Shown here piece after piece: positions 1 to 7,578 of a stretch of 64,000 bases of DNA. This DNA is from Massilia kyonggiensis (lineage in GTDB: Bacteria > Pseudomonadota > Gammaproteobacteria > Burkholderiales > Burkholderiaceae_D). The number at the start of each line of letters is the position of its first letter. The stretch's first letter is position 1. The stretch lies in the NCBI RefSeq assembly GCF_024756235.1, contig NZ_JANUGY010000012.1:87552-151551 (forward strand), given 5' to 3'. Position numbers and translations under genes: made by a program. The notes beneath the pieces were generated by a model. That model ran no database searches. It was not told the DNA's origin and saw nothing but the letters and a program-made list of their open reading frames with translations.

Positions 1-665
1 CCGTACAGGGCGCTCACCTTCGCCTGCAGCGCATCCAGCAGCCGGCGCAGCTGCAGGAACAGCAGCGGCGCGCTCTTGATCGTCAGGCTGGGCGGCACGA
101 ACGACCCATCGAGCTCGAAGCCGCCGGTGGCCGCGCGGCGCAGGCGCAGCACGGGCACGTGCACGTAGGCGTCCAGCGGCTCCCCATCCGACACGAGGCG
201 CACCGTCTTGCGCAGGTACGTCAGCTGCGCGCTCGCGGCCTGCGTGTACAGGTCCGGCGTGTCGCGGTCCAGCTGCGAAAAGCGCGCGCTGTGCGCGCCG
301 TCGTCCCCGTTCGCCCGCGCGCCGCTGAAATTCGCACCGTAGGGCTTGAAGCCGGGCAGGGCGGCGTGCCACGTCACGGTCTGCACGGACTGGGGCAGCT
401 GGCTCAGGTCGATGGCGTCCGGCAGCTCGTCGCCGCCCGGCGCGGAATACAACTCGCCGTCGGGAAAACGCAACGACAGTTCGAGCAGGCGCAGCGCGTC
501 GTTGGCCAACGCGTCGCGGTCGACCTGGAGCGCCACGACGCCCCAGGCATACGGGTGCAGCAGGCCCGCCGTGCGGTGCAGCCGATCCTCGTGGTACTGG
601 TCCTGTTGCTGGAAATGCTGGGGCCGGAGGAACAATCCCTCGCCCCATAAGATTTTGCCGCTCAT
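1..665 (-). CDS. tssK: TssK (ImpJ/VasE), T6SS baseplate protein, 3' end cut by window edge
   Basis: The leftward reading frame starts at the ATG at 665 and runs off the left edge, so only the first ~221 residues are visible; full TssK is usually about 440-450 residues. The N-terminus MSGKILWGEGLFLRPQHFQ is the characteristic TssK opening, and it is followed by the QQDQYHEDRL segment typical of the family. TssK is the trimeric adaptor that links the T6SS baseplate to the TssJLM membrane complex. The gene diverges from the TPR-lipoprotein/tssB operon across an AT-rich control region. TssL, and perhaps TssJ, probably lie downstream, outside the window. Confidence 0.95.
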   Translation of the reverse strand, partial: MSGKILWGEGLFLRPQHFQQQDQYHEDRLHRTAGLLHPYAWGVVALQVDRDALANDALRLLELSLRFPDGELYSAPGGDELPDAIDLSQLPQSVQTVTWHAALPGFKPYGANFSGARANGDDGAHSARFSQLDRDTPDLYTQAASAQLTYLRKTVRLVSDGEPLDAYVHVPVLRLRRAATGGFELDGSFVPPSLTIKSAPLLFLQLRRLLDALQAKVSALY

Positions 666-986
666 GCGTTGGTCATCCCTTGGCGCTGCTGAAAATGAAA
701 ATGGCAGAACAGTAACATTTCTTATGGAAATGTAGCGCACGATTATGACACAAATTTTCTTTGTGATAATTCGTGATATTTCTCTGGCATAACATCAAAT
801 GCCGTCAGGGTACAAGACAAATCACTGGGAAATAGTGGGAATTAGTGAGTGTTTCACTCGTCAGAGACCCGCGTACGATTGTAAATAAAATTGAGGTTGA
901 TCAATAAAACAATTCTGATACTATAAAAAAAGTTTTACAAAGTTAATACCAAGGCATCAATTAGTTCACCCTTTGCGAGGACCCGC
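666..986. promoter_or_regulatory. AT-rich divergent control region of the T6SS locus
   Basis: This 320-base gap between tssK and the lipoprotein gene is far more AT-rich than its surroundings and must carry both divergent promoters. It contains GCGCACGATT at 735-744 and the one-mismatch variant GCGTACGATT at 871-880, each followed by an A/T-rich tract. The same 10-mer occurs twice more in the other T6SS control region at 25557-25755. I found no correctly spaced -24/-12 element here; TGGC at about 794 has GC three bases too far away. The regulator is unknown. Confidence 0.6.
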
Positions 987-1595
987 ATGACCCCTGCACT
1001 TCCCGTTGGCCGCATGAGCCGTTTTGTTGGCGCCGCCGCCTGCGCCATCCTTCTTTCCGCTTGCGCGTCGACGAAGCCGGAGCTGGCCGAGAAGCCGCCC
1101 GTGCCAACGATGGACGAGCTGCTCGCCAAGGCCACCGAGGCCAGCACGGCCGGCCGCAAGGAGGATGCGGTCACGCTGTGGAAGGAGGCGGCCGCCGCGT
1201 ACCCGGCCGACAAGGCACCGTGGACGAGCATCGCCCAGACCCGCTACGACGCCGGCCAGTACGGCGAAGCGATCGTCAGCGCCCAGGAAGTGCTGGTGCG
1301 CGACCCGAACGACCGCCTGGCGAACAGCATCATCGCGATCAGCGGCCTGCGCCTGTCGACGCGCGCCCTGGCCGACCTGAGCCGCCAGAACAACCTGTCC
1401 GGCTCGATCAAGACGGAGTCGCAGGACCTGGCCAAGCTGCTGCGCGAAAGCCTGGGCGAGCAGGTCCTCGTGCCGCCGCCCGTGCAGGCCGCGCCGCCGG
1501 CTAAAGCCGTCGCGAAGGGCCGCGTGAAGCAGAAAGCGAAACAGGCCGTCGCCGCCGGCGCGTCCGGTGCCGATCCGTTCGGCGCACTGAAATAA
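987..1595 (+). CDS. T6SS-associated TPR-like lipoprotein
   Basis: This 202-residue protein has a lipoprotein signal with lipobox LLSAC and the lipidated Cys at residue 26. Residues ~40-130 read as paired TPR-like helices (AGRKEDAVTLWKEAAAAYP, then DAGQYGEAIVSAQEVL). The tail after ~160 is Ala/Lys/Pro-rich. The start has GCGAGG six bases upstream. The gene is first in the tssBCDEFGH operon, 29 bases before tssB. It has no obvious resemblance to the SciN/TssJ beta-sandwich, so I read it as an accessory outer-membrane lipoprotein rather than TssJ. Its exact role is not established here. Confidence 0.75.
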   Translation: MTPALPVGRMSRFVGAAACAILLSACASTKPELAEKPPVPTMDELLAKATEASTAGRKEDAVTLWKEAAAAYPADKAPWTSIAQTRYDAGQYGEAIVSAQEVLVRDPNDRLANSIIAISGLRLSTRALADLSRQNNLSGSIKTESQDLAKLLRESLGEQVLVPPPVQAAPPAKAVAKGRVKQKAKQAVAAGASGADPFGALK

Positions 1596-1624
1596 CACGT
1601 CCGAAACAACCACAGGGGAACCCC

Positions 1625-2128
1625 ATGTCCAGAAATTCCAGTGTGCAGAAAAAGCTGCAGAAAGTCCGCCCGCCGCGCGTGCAAATGACGTATGACGTGG
1701 AGATCGGCGACGCGATCGAGAACAAGGAGCTGCCGCTGGTCGTCGGCGTCGTCGGCGATTTCGGCGGGAATTCCGAGGTCCCGCAAAAACGCCTGAAGGA
1801 GCGCAGCTTCGTCGGCATCGACCGCGACAACTTCGACGAAGTCATGAAGGGCATCGAGCCCCGCGCCACGTACCGCGTGAACAACGAACTCACGGGAGAA
1901 GGCGGCCAGTTCGCCGTCGACCTGACGTTCCGCTCGATGGACGACTTCCGCCCCGAGTCCGTCGTGAACCAGGTCGAGCCGTTGAAGAAGCTGCTCGAGG
2001 CCCGCACGAAGCTGGCCGACCTGCGCAACAAGCTGGCCGGTAACGACAAGCTCGAAGACCTGCTCAACGACGTGTTGAACAGCACCGAAACCCTGGCCAA
2101 GCTTGGCCAGCCGACGACGAAAGAGTGA
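1625..2128 (+). CDS. tssB: TssB (VipA/ImpB), contractile sheath small subunit
   Basis: The 167-residue product has the usual TssB length and landmarks: an N-terminal VQMTYDVEIGDAIE strand, LPLVVGVVGDFGG, the KERSFVGIDRDNFDEVM segment, and a coiled C-terminus ending near LLNDVLNSTETLAKL. TssB pairs with TssC to form the contractile sheath that drives the Hcp tube. It begins after a GGGGAA ribosome site and ends two bases before the tssC start, so the two partners are probably translated together. Confidence 0.96.
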   Translation: MSRNSSVQKKLQKVRPPRVQMTYDVEIGDAIENKELPLVVGVVGDFGGNSEVPQKRLKERSFVGIDRDNFDEVMKGIEPRATYRVNNELTGEGGQFAVDLTFRSMDDFRPESVVNQVEPLKKLLEARTKLADLRNKLAGNDKLEDLLNDVLNSTETLAKLGQPTTKE

Positions 2129-2130
2129 TC

Positions 2131-3624
2131 ATGTCCGCACTCCAGAATGCGGCCCTCGCGGCCGACACCGATACCACGACTGCACCCGAAGCCGACCTGC
2201 TCGACCAGATCGTCGAGCAGAGCAAGGTGGCGAAATCCAGCGCCGAGCATGCGCGCGCCCGCGACCTGATCGCGGAACTGGTCAACCAGGTCATGGACGG
2301 CACCGTCGTCGTGTCCGACAACCTGGCCGCCACCATCGACGCCCGCGTGGCGGAGCTCGACCGCCTGATCTCCGCGCAGCTGTCGGCCGTGATGCACGCG
2401 CCGGAATTCCAGAAGCTGGAATCCAGCTGGACGGGCCTGAACTACCTCGTCAGCAACACGGCGACGGGCCCGAACCTGAAGGTCAAGATGCTCAACGCGA
2501 CCAAGCGCGAACTGGTGAAGGACTTCCAGAGCGCCATCGAGTTCGACCAGAGCACCATGTTCCGCAAGGTCTACGAAGAAGAATTCGGCACCTTCGGCGG
2601 CGCGCCGTTCGGGGCGCTGCTGGGCGACTTCGAGATCACGCGCCAGCCGGAAGACATGTACTTCATCGAGCAGATGTCGCACGTGGCGGCGGCCGCGCAC
2701 GCGCCGTTCATCACGGCCGCGTCGCCCGAGCTGTTCGGCCTCGAAAGCTATTCGGACCTCGGCAAGCCGCGCGACCTGTCGAAGATCTTCGACACCGTCG
2801 AATACGCGAAGTGGAAGGCGTTCCGCGAATCGGAAGACGCGCGCTACGTGGGCCTCACGCTGCCGCGCTTCCTCGGCCGCCTGCCGTACAACCCGGCCGA
2901 CGGCGCCACCACGGAAGGGTTCAACTACGTCGAGGACGTGGACGGCACCGACCACCACAAATACCTGTGGTGCAACGCGGCCTACGCGTTCGGCACCAAG
3001 CTGACGGGCGCGTTCGAGGACTACGGCTGGTGCGCGGCGATCCGCGGCGTGGAAGGCGGCGGCCTCGTGGAAAACCTGCCGACCCACACGTTCAAGACGG
3101 ACGAAGGCGAGATCGCCCTCAAGTGCCCGACGGAGATCGCCATCACCGACCGCCGCGAAAAAGAGCTGTCGGACCTCGGCTTCATCTCGCTCGTGCATTG
3201 CAAGAACACGGACTACGCGGCCTTCTTCGGCGCGCAGTCGGCGCAGAAGGCGCGCAAGTACGCCAGCGACGCGGCCAACGCGAACGCCGTGCTGTCGGCC
3301 CAGCTGCAGTACATCTTCGCCGTCTCGCGCATCGCCCACTACATGAAGGCCATGATGCGCGACAAGATCGGCAGCTTCGCCGCCGCATCCAACGTCGAGG
3401 ACTTCCTGAACCGCTGGCTGACGCAGTATGTCCTGCTGGACGACAACGCGAGCCAGGAACAGAAGGCGCAGTTCCCGCTGCGCGAAGCGAGCGTGCAGGT
3501 GCAGGAAGTGCCGGGCCGTCCGGGCGTCTACCGCGCCGTGTCGTTCCTGCGTCCGCACTTCCAGCTCGACGAGCTGTCCGTGTCGCTGCGCCTCGTCGCG
3601 GAACTGCCCGCATCGGCCACCTGA
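2131..3624 (+). CDS. tssC: TssC (VipB/ImpC), contractile sheath large subunit
   Basis: This 497-residue protein matches TssC in length and content: the SWTGLNYLV segment near residue 95, KVYEEEFGTFGGAPFG near 150, LPRFLGRLPYN near 250, and the C-terminal sheath-fold region ending LRLVAELP. I chose the ATG at 2131, two bases after tssB ends; a GTG six bases earlier would overlap tssB. TssC forms the sheath with TssB and is recycled by ClpV, which is encoded later in the same operon. Confidence 0.96.
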   Translation: MSALQNAALAADTDTTTAPEADLLDQIVEQSKVAKSSAEHARARDLIAELVNQVMDGTVVVSDNLAATIDARVAELDRLISAQLSAVMHAPEFQKLESSWTGLNYLVSNTATGPNLKVKMLNATKRELVKDFQSAIEFDQSTMFRKVYEEEFGTFGGAPFGALLGDFEITRQPEDMYFIEQMSHVAAAAHAPFITAASPELFGLESYSDLGKPRDLSKIFDTVEYAKWKAFRESEDARYVGLTLPRFLGRLPYNPADGATTEGFNYVEDVDGTDHHKYLWCNAAYAFGTKLTGAFEDYGWCAAIRGVEGGGLVENLPTHTFKTDEGEIALKCPTEIAITDRREKELSDLGFISLVHCKNTDYAAFFGAQSAQKARKYASDAANANAVLSAQLQYIFAVSRIAHYMKAMMRDKIGSFAAASNVEDFLNRWLTQYVLLDDNASQEQKAQFPLREASVQVQEVPGRPGVYRAVSFLRPHFQLDELSVSLRLVAELPASAT

Positions 3625-3674
3625 TCAACTTTGTAGTCCCCCCGTATCAACTGAACTGAAAGGAAAAACACAAC

Positions 3675-4169
3675 ATGGCAATCGACGTCTACCTGCAAAT
3701 CGACGGCATCAAAGGCGAGTCCGCCGACAACGCACACAAGGACTGGATCGAAGTCAAGAGCGTCCAGTGGGAAGTCCTGCAACCGAAATCGGCCACCGCG
3801 TCGACCGGCGGCGGCCACACCGCCGAGCGCACCGAGCACAAGGACATCGTCGTCTCGAAGCTGGCCGACCTGGCCACCCCGATCCTGCTGCAGACCTGCT
3901 CGTCGGGCAAGACCATCCCGAAAGCGAAGTTCGAGTTCCTGCGCGCTGACGGCCAGGGCGAGCGCGTCAAGTACTTCGAGATCGAGCTGGAAAACGTCCT
4001 GATCTCGAGCGTCTCGCCGTCCGTCGAGCCGGGCAACATCCTGACCGAAGACGTGTCGATCAAGTACTCCAAGGTGAAATGGAAGTACACCCAGCAAAAG
4101 GTCAACGGCGGCACGGGCGGTAACACGTCGGGCGGCTGGGACCTGTCGGCCAACAAGATCGCGGCCTGA
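3675..4169 (+). CDS. hcp: Hcp (TssD), T6SS inner tube protein
   Basis: The 164-residue product is a typical Hcp: MAIDVYLQIDGIKGES at the start, the basic/His-containing loop GGGHTAERTEHKDIVV, and the C-terminal SIKYSKVKWKYTQQK strand. Hcp hexamers stack into the tube expelled with effectors, and Hcp is itself secreted. AAGGAAAA lies upstream of the start. The 50-base spacer from tssC is the longest in the operon before tssH, which fits separate tuning of this highly expressed subunit. No C-terminal effector extension is present. Confidence 0.97.
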   Translation: MAIDVYLQIDGIKGESADNAHKDWIEVKSVQWEVLQPKSATASTGGGHTAERTEHKDIVVSKLADLATPILLQTCSSGKTIPKAKFEFLRADGQGERVKYFEIELENVLISSVSPSVEPGNILTEDVSIKYSKVKWKYTQQKVNGGTGGNTSGGWDLSANKIAA

Positions 4170-4184
4170 TAGCGCGCCGGCACG

Positions 4185-4679
4185 ATGTCCGCCAAGGGAT
4201 TCATGCCGGGCCTGTTCGATCGTTTGATCGACCGCCCCGGCCAGGCCCAGACGGGCACCGTGCCGCGCGTCTCGCTCGAGGAAATGAAGGATTCGGTGGC
4301 GCGCGACCTGGAGGCGCTGCTGAATACCCGCGCCGTGATGCCGGAAGAGGCATTCCGGCGCTTTCCCGAATGCGCGCGTTCCATCGTCGCGTACGGCCTG
4401 CACGATTTCGCGGGCCTGTCGCTGTCGAGCACCGACGACCGTGCCTTCATCTGTCGTAGCCTGGAAGCGGCGATCGCGCGCCATGAACCGCGCCTGCGCA
4501 ACGTGCAGGCCAGGCTCGAACTGCGCGACGATGCCGTCAACCGCCTGAATTTTTCGATCACCGCGCTGATGGTCGTGAGCGCGGCGCACGAGCCGGTCAA
4601 CTTCGACGCCGTGCTGCAGCCCTCCAGCCAGCATTACACCATCAGCAAGGCCCGCCGTCCGGCGGCGCCGGGAGCCTGA
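4185..4679 (+). CDS. tssE: TssE, gp25-like baseplate subunit
   Basis: This 164-residue protein carries the gp25/GPW fold: FDRLIDRP near the start, SVARDLEALLNTR at ~45, FPECARSIVAYGL at ~65, the basic ARHEPRLRNVQARLE segment at ~105, and a final beta-rich part. TssE is a wedge component of the T6SS baseplate and helps start sheath assembly. It lies 15 bases after hcp and one base before the TTG start of tssF. Confidence 0.95.
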   Translation: MSAKGFMPGLFDRLIDRPGQAQTGTVPRVSLEEMKDSVARDLEALLNTRAVMPEEAFRRFPECARSIVAYGLHDFAGLSLSSTDDRAFICRSLEAAIARHEPRLRNVQARLELRDDAVNRLNFSITALMVVSAAHEPVNFDAVLQPSSQHYTISKARRPAAPGA

Positions 4680-4680
4680 G

Positions 4681-6519
4681 TTGGACCAGTTATTACCGTA
4701 TTACGAGCAGGAGCTCGGCTTCCTGCGCCGCCATTCGCGCGAATTCTCCGAGCGCTACCCCAGGATCGCCGGCAAGCTGCTCATCGGCGGCGAAGTGTGC
4801 GAAGACCCGCACATCGAACGCATGATCGAATCGTTCGCGCTGCTGAATTCCCGCATCGCCAAGCGCCTCGACGACGACTACCCCGAATTCACCGAAGCGC
4901 TGCTCGACGTCCTGTATCCGCACTACCTGCGCCCGTTCCCGTCCTGCTCGATCGCGCGCATGGACTTCGCCGCCGCCGCGCAGCCCGGCGCCGCCGGCAC
5001 GATCCCGCGCGGCACGCAGCTCGCGACGCGCCCCGTGCGCGGCGCCCCGTGCACGTTCCGCACCGCGTATCCCGTGACGGTGGCGCCGCTGGACCTGGCG
5101 CGCGCCCGCTTCGACGCCATCCTCGACGCGCCCGACGCCGTGCGCCCGCCGCCGCAGGCGACATCGAAACTGTCGATCACGCTGGCCGCCACGGGCGCCG
5201 GTTCCATCGCGGGCCTGAAACTGGCGAGCCTGCGCGTGTTCATCGACGGCGAACCGTCGTTCTGCGCCGCGCTGCGCGACGCGCTGTTCATGCGCGGCGT
5301 GTGCGCCTATGCGGAAGCCGACGGCAACGGCCGCTGGGTGCCGCTGTCCGCGATCCCGCTGCAACCGGCCGGTTTCGGCGAGGACGAGGCGCTGATCGAT
5401 TTCCCGGCCCGCTCGCACACGGCGTATCGCCTGCTCACGGAATACTTCTGCTTCCCGGAGAAGTTCAACTTCTTCGACATCGACCTGGCCGCATTGACCG
5501 CCGCGCTGCCATCGGGTACGCGCACCATCACGCTGCACCTCGCGCTGTCCGGCCTGCGCGCCGATTCGAACGCCGCGCGCATGCTGGGCACCCTGTCCGC
5601 CACCAACCTGCTGCTGGGCTGCACGCCGGTGGTGAATCTGTTCCGCCAGCGCGGCGAACCGATCCGCCTCACGCACACGACGGCCAGCTACCCGGTGCTG
5701 GCGGACGCCCGGCGCGCCTTCGCGTTCGAGGTGCAATCGATCGACAGCGTGCGCCTCGTGCGCCAGACGCCGCAGGGCGAATCCATCGTCGAATTCCGGC
5801 CGTTCTATTCGCTGCGCCACGGCCAGATGCCCGACAAGAGCGGCCATTACTGGATCATGCGGCGCGACCCGCTGCTGGCCGAAAGAAGCCCGGGCTACGA
5901 AACGCAGATCTCCCTCGTCGACATCGATTTCGACCCGGCCGAGGTGGAGACGGACACGCTCAGCATCGAACTCACGTGCACCAACCGCGACCTGCCCGCG
6001 CTGCTGTCGTACGGCGTGCGCGGCGGCGACCTGTTCATCGAGGGCGGATCGACGGTGCAGTCGATCAGCTTCCTGCGCAAGCCCACGACGTCGTACCGCT
6101 TCGAGCGCGGGCGCGGCGCGCACTGGCGCCTGATTTCGCACCTGTCGCTGAACCACCTGTCGCTGTCGGGCGGCGGCATCGCCGCGTTCCGCGAGATGCT
6201 GACCCTGTACGACCTGCCGCGCTCGCCCGCGACGCAGCGCCAGATCGGCGGCATCCTCGCCGTCGACCACCGGCCCGCGACGGCGTGGCTGCCGGGGAAC
6301 CCGTTCGCCTGCATGGTGCGCGGCATCGAGGTGCGCCTGACGATCGACGAAGAGGCGTTCGTCGGCAGCGGCGTCGACGCGTTCGCGCACATCGTCGAGC
6401 GCTTCCTCGGCCTGTACGTGCACGCCAACAGCTTCACGCAACTGGTGATCGTTTCCAACAAGACCGGAGGAGAGCTGCTGCGATGCACGCCCCGAAGCGG
6501 CGATTTGAGCCTGCTGTAA
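4681..6519 (+). CDS. tssF: TssF (ImpG/VasA), baseplate wedge protein
   Basis: The 612-residue protein opens MDQLLPYYEQELGFLRRHS and then has FSERYPRIAGKLLIGG and ERMIESFALLNSRIAKRLDD, a classic TssF N-terminus. It ends with the NSFTQLVIVSN region and PRSGDLSLL. The start codon is TTG, one base after the tssE stop; no in-frame ATG would keep the conserved N-terminus. TssF forms the TssE-TssF2-TssG wedge. Its last 37 bases overlap the start of tssG, which indicates coupled translation. Confidence 0.96.
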   Translation: MDQLLPYYEQELGFLRRHSREFSERYPRIAGKLLIGGEVCEDPHIERMIESFALLNSRIAKRLDDDYPEFTEALLDVLYPHYLRPFPSCSIARMDFAAAAQPGAAGTIPRGTQLATRPVRGAPCTFRTAYPVTVAPLDLARARFDAILDAPDAVRPPPQATSKLSITLAATGAGSIAGLKLASLRVFIDGEPSFCAALRDALFMRGVCAYAEADGNGRWVPLSAIPLQPAGFGEDEALIDFPARSHTAYRLLTEYFCFPEKFNFFDIDLAALTAALPSGTRTITLHLALSGLRADSNAARMLGTLSATNLLLGCTPVVNLFRQRGEPIRLTHTTASYPVLADARRAFAFEVQSIDSVRLVRQTPQGESIVEFRPFYSLRHGQMPDKSGHYWIMRRDPLLAERSPGYETQISLVDIDFDPAEVETDTLSIELTCTNRDLPALLSYGVRGGDLFIEGGSTVQSISFLRKPTTSYRFERGRGAHWRLISHLSLNHLSLSGGGIAAFREMLTLYDLPRSPATQRQIGGILAVDHRPATAWLPGNPFACMVRGIEVRLTIDEEAFVGSGVDAFAHIVERFLGLYVHANSFTQLVIVSNKTGGELLRCTPRSGDLSLL

Positions 6520-7565
6520 TCGAGCGGCTGTTCGCGCAGCCGTACCGCTTCCAGTATTTCCAGGCCGTGCGCATGATCGAGCTGTGGCTGCGCCGGCGCG
6601 GCATGGCGGAGGAGGGCGCGCTTGCGAACTTCCTGCGCTTTACCAATTCCACCTCGCTCGCCTTCCCGGCCAGCGAGATCGAGGCGCTGCACGCGGAACC
6701 GCGCACGGTCGCGCCGAATAGCGCCGCGCTGGCCGCCGCGCTGCGGTCGCAGGAACTGAAGTACGTCCGCCTGACGCCGACGTTCATGGGCCTGCTGGGT
6801 TCGAGCGGCGCGCTGCCCGCCCATTACACGGAGCGGGTGGCCGCGCAGCAGATCGCCGAACGGGACGACGGCCCGCGCGCCTTCCTCGACACCTTCTCGA
6901 ACCGCACGCTGGCCCTGTTCTACGAAGCCTGGCGCAAGTACCGGCTGGAGCTGAAGTACGGCGGCCGCAAGGACGGCTTCCTGCCGCTGCTGCTGTCGCT
7001 GGCCGGCATGGGCCCGACGTCGTTGCGGCACCGCCTGTCCGACCACGGCACGGGCGTGCTGGACGAATCCGTGGCCTACTTCGCCACCGCGATGCGCCAG
7101 CGGCCCGCGTCCAGCGTGCAGATCGCGCGCGTGCTGTCCGAATACTTCGGCCAGCCGGTGCGGGCCGAACAGTTCATCGGCCGCTGGTACGACGTGCCGG
7201 CCACGCAGCAGACGGCGCTCGGCCTCGGCAACGCCACCCTGGGCGGCGGGGCCATGGCCGGCACGCGCGTATGGCAGCGCGACCTGCGCCTGCGCCTCGT
7301 CATCGGGCCGCTGGACCTGAAGTCCTACGAATCGTTCCTGCCCGGCGGCCGCGCGGCGCGCGCGCTGGGCAACATGGTGACGATGTTCACGGGGCTGTCG
7401 CTTGAGTACGAAGTTCAGCTCGTGCTGCGCGCCGCCGACGTCCGGGGCAGCACGCTGGCCGGCACGCGGACCGCGGGCGGGCGCCTGGGCTGGGACGGGT
7501 TCCTCGTCGACGGCCCCCAACTACAAGACCGCGCCGACGTGCGCTATGAGATTCACGCCAACTGA
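6483..7565 (+). CDS. tssG: TssG (ImpH/VasB), baseplate wedge protein
   Basis: The 360-residue product begins MHAPKRRFEPAVIERLFAQP and then PYRFQYFQAVRMIELWLRRRG, the usual TssG opening. Inside it are the LTPTFMGLLGSSGALPAHYTE and FLDTFSNRTLALFYEAWRKYR segments diagnostic of the family. The ATG at 6483 lies inside the end of tssF, giving a 37-base overlap in another frame. TssG and two TssF copies form the wedge core that recruits TssE and TssK. Confidence 0.95.
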   Translation: MHAPKRRFEPAVIERLFAQPYRFQYFQAVRMIELWLRRRGMAEEGALANFLRFTNSTSLAFPASEIEALHAEPRTVAPNSAALAAALRSQELKYVRLTPTFMGLLGSSGALPAHYTERVAAQQIAERDDGPRAFLDTFSNRTLALFYEAWRKYRLELKYGGRKDGFLPLLLSLAGMGPTSLRHRLSDHGTGVLDESVAYFATAMRQRPASSVQIARVLSEYFGQPVRAEQFIGRWYDVPATQQTALGLGNATLGGGAMAGTRVWQRDLRLRLVIGPLDLKSYESFLPGGRAARALGNMVTMFTGLSLEYEVQLVLRAADVRGSTLAGTRTAGGRLGWDGFLVDGPQLQDRADVRYEIHAN

Positions 7566-7578
7566 AAGAGGACACGCG

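Noticed and set aside
790..815. TGGCAT...ATGC as a sigma-54 promoter for the T6SS operon
   Set aside because: GG and GC are 13 bases apart; sigma-54 needs ten.
1501..3558. Very long open frame opposite tssB/tssC, and similar long frames opposite tssF, tssH, tssM, IlvD and others
   Set aside because: High GC and strong third-position bias open the antisense frames; the products are Arg/Ala/His-rich with no family features, while the sense frames encode clear proteins.
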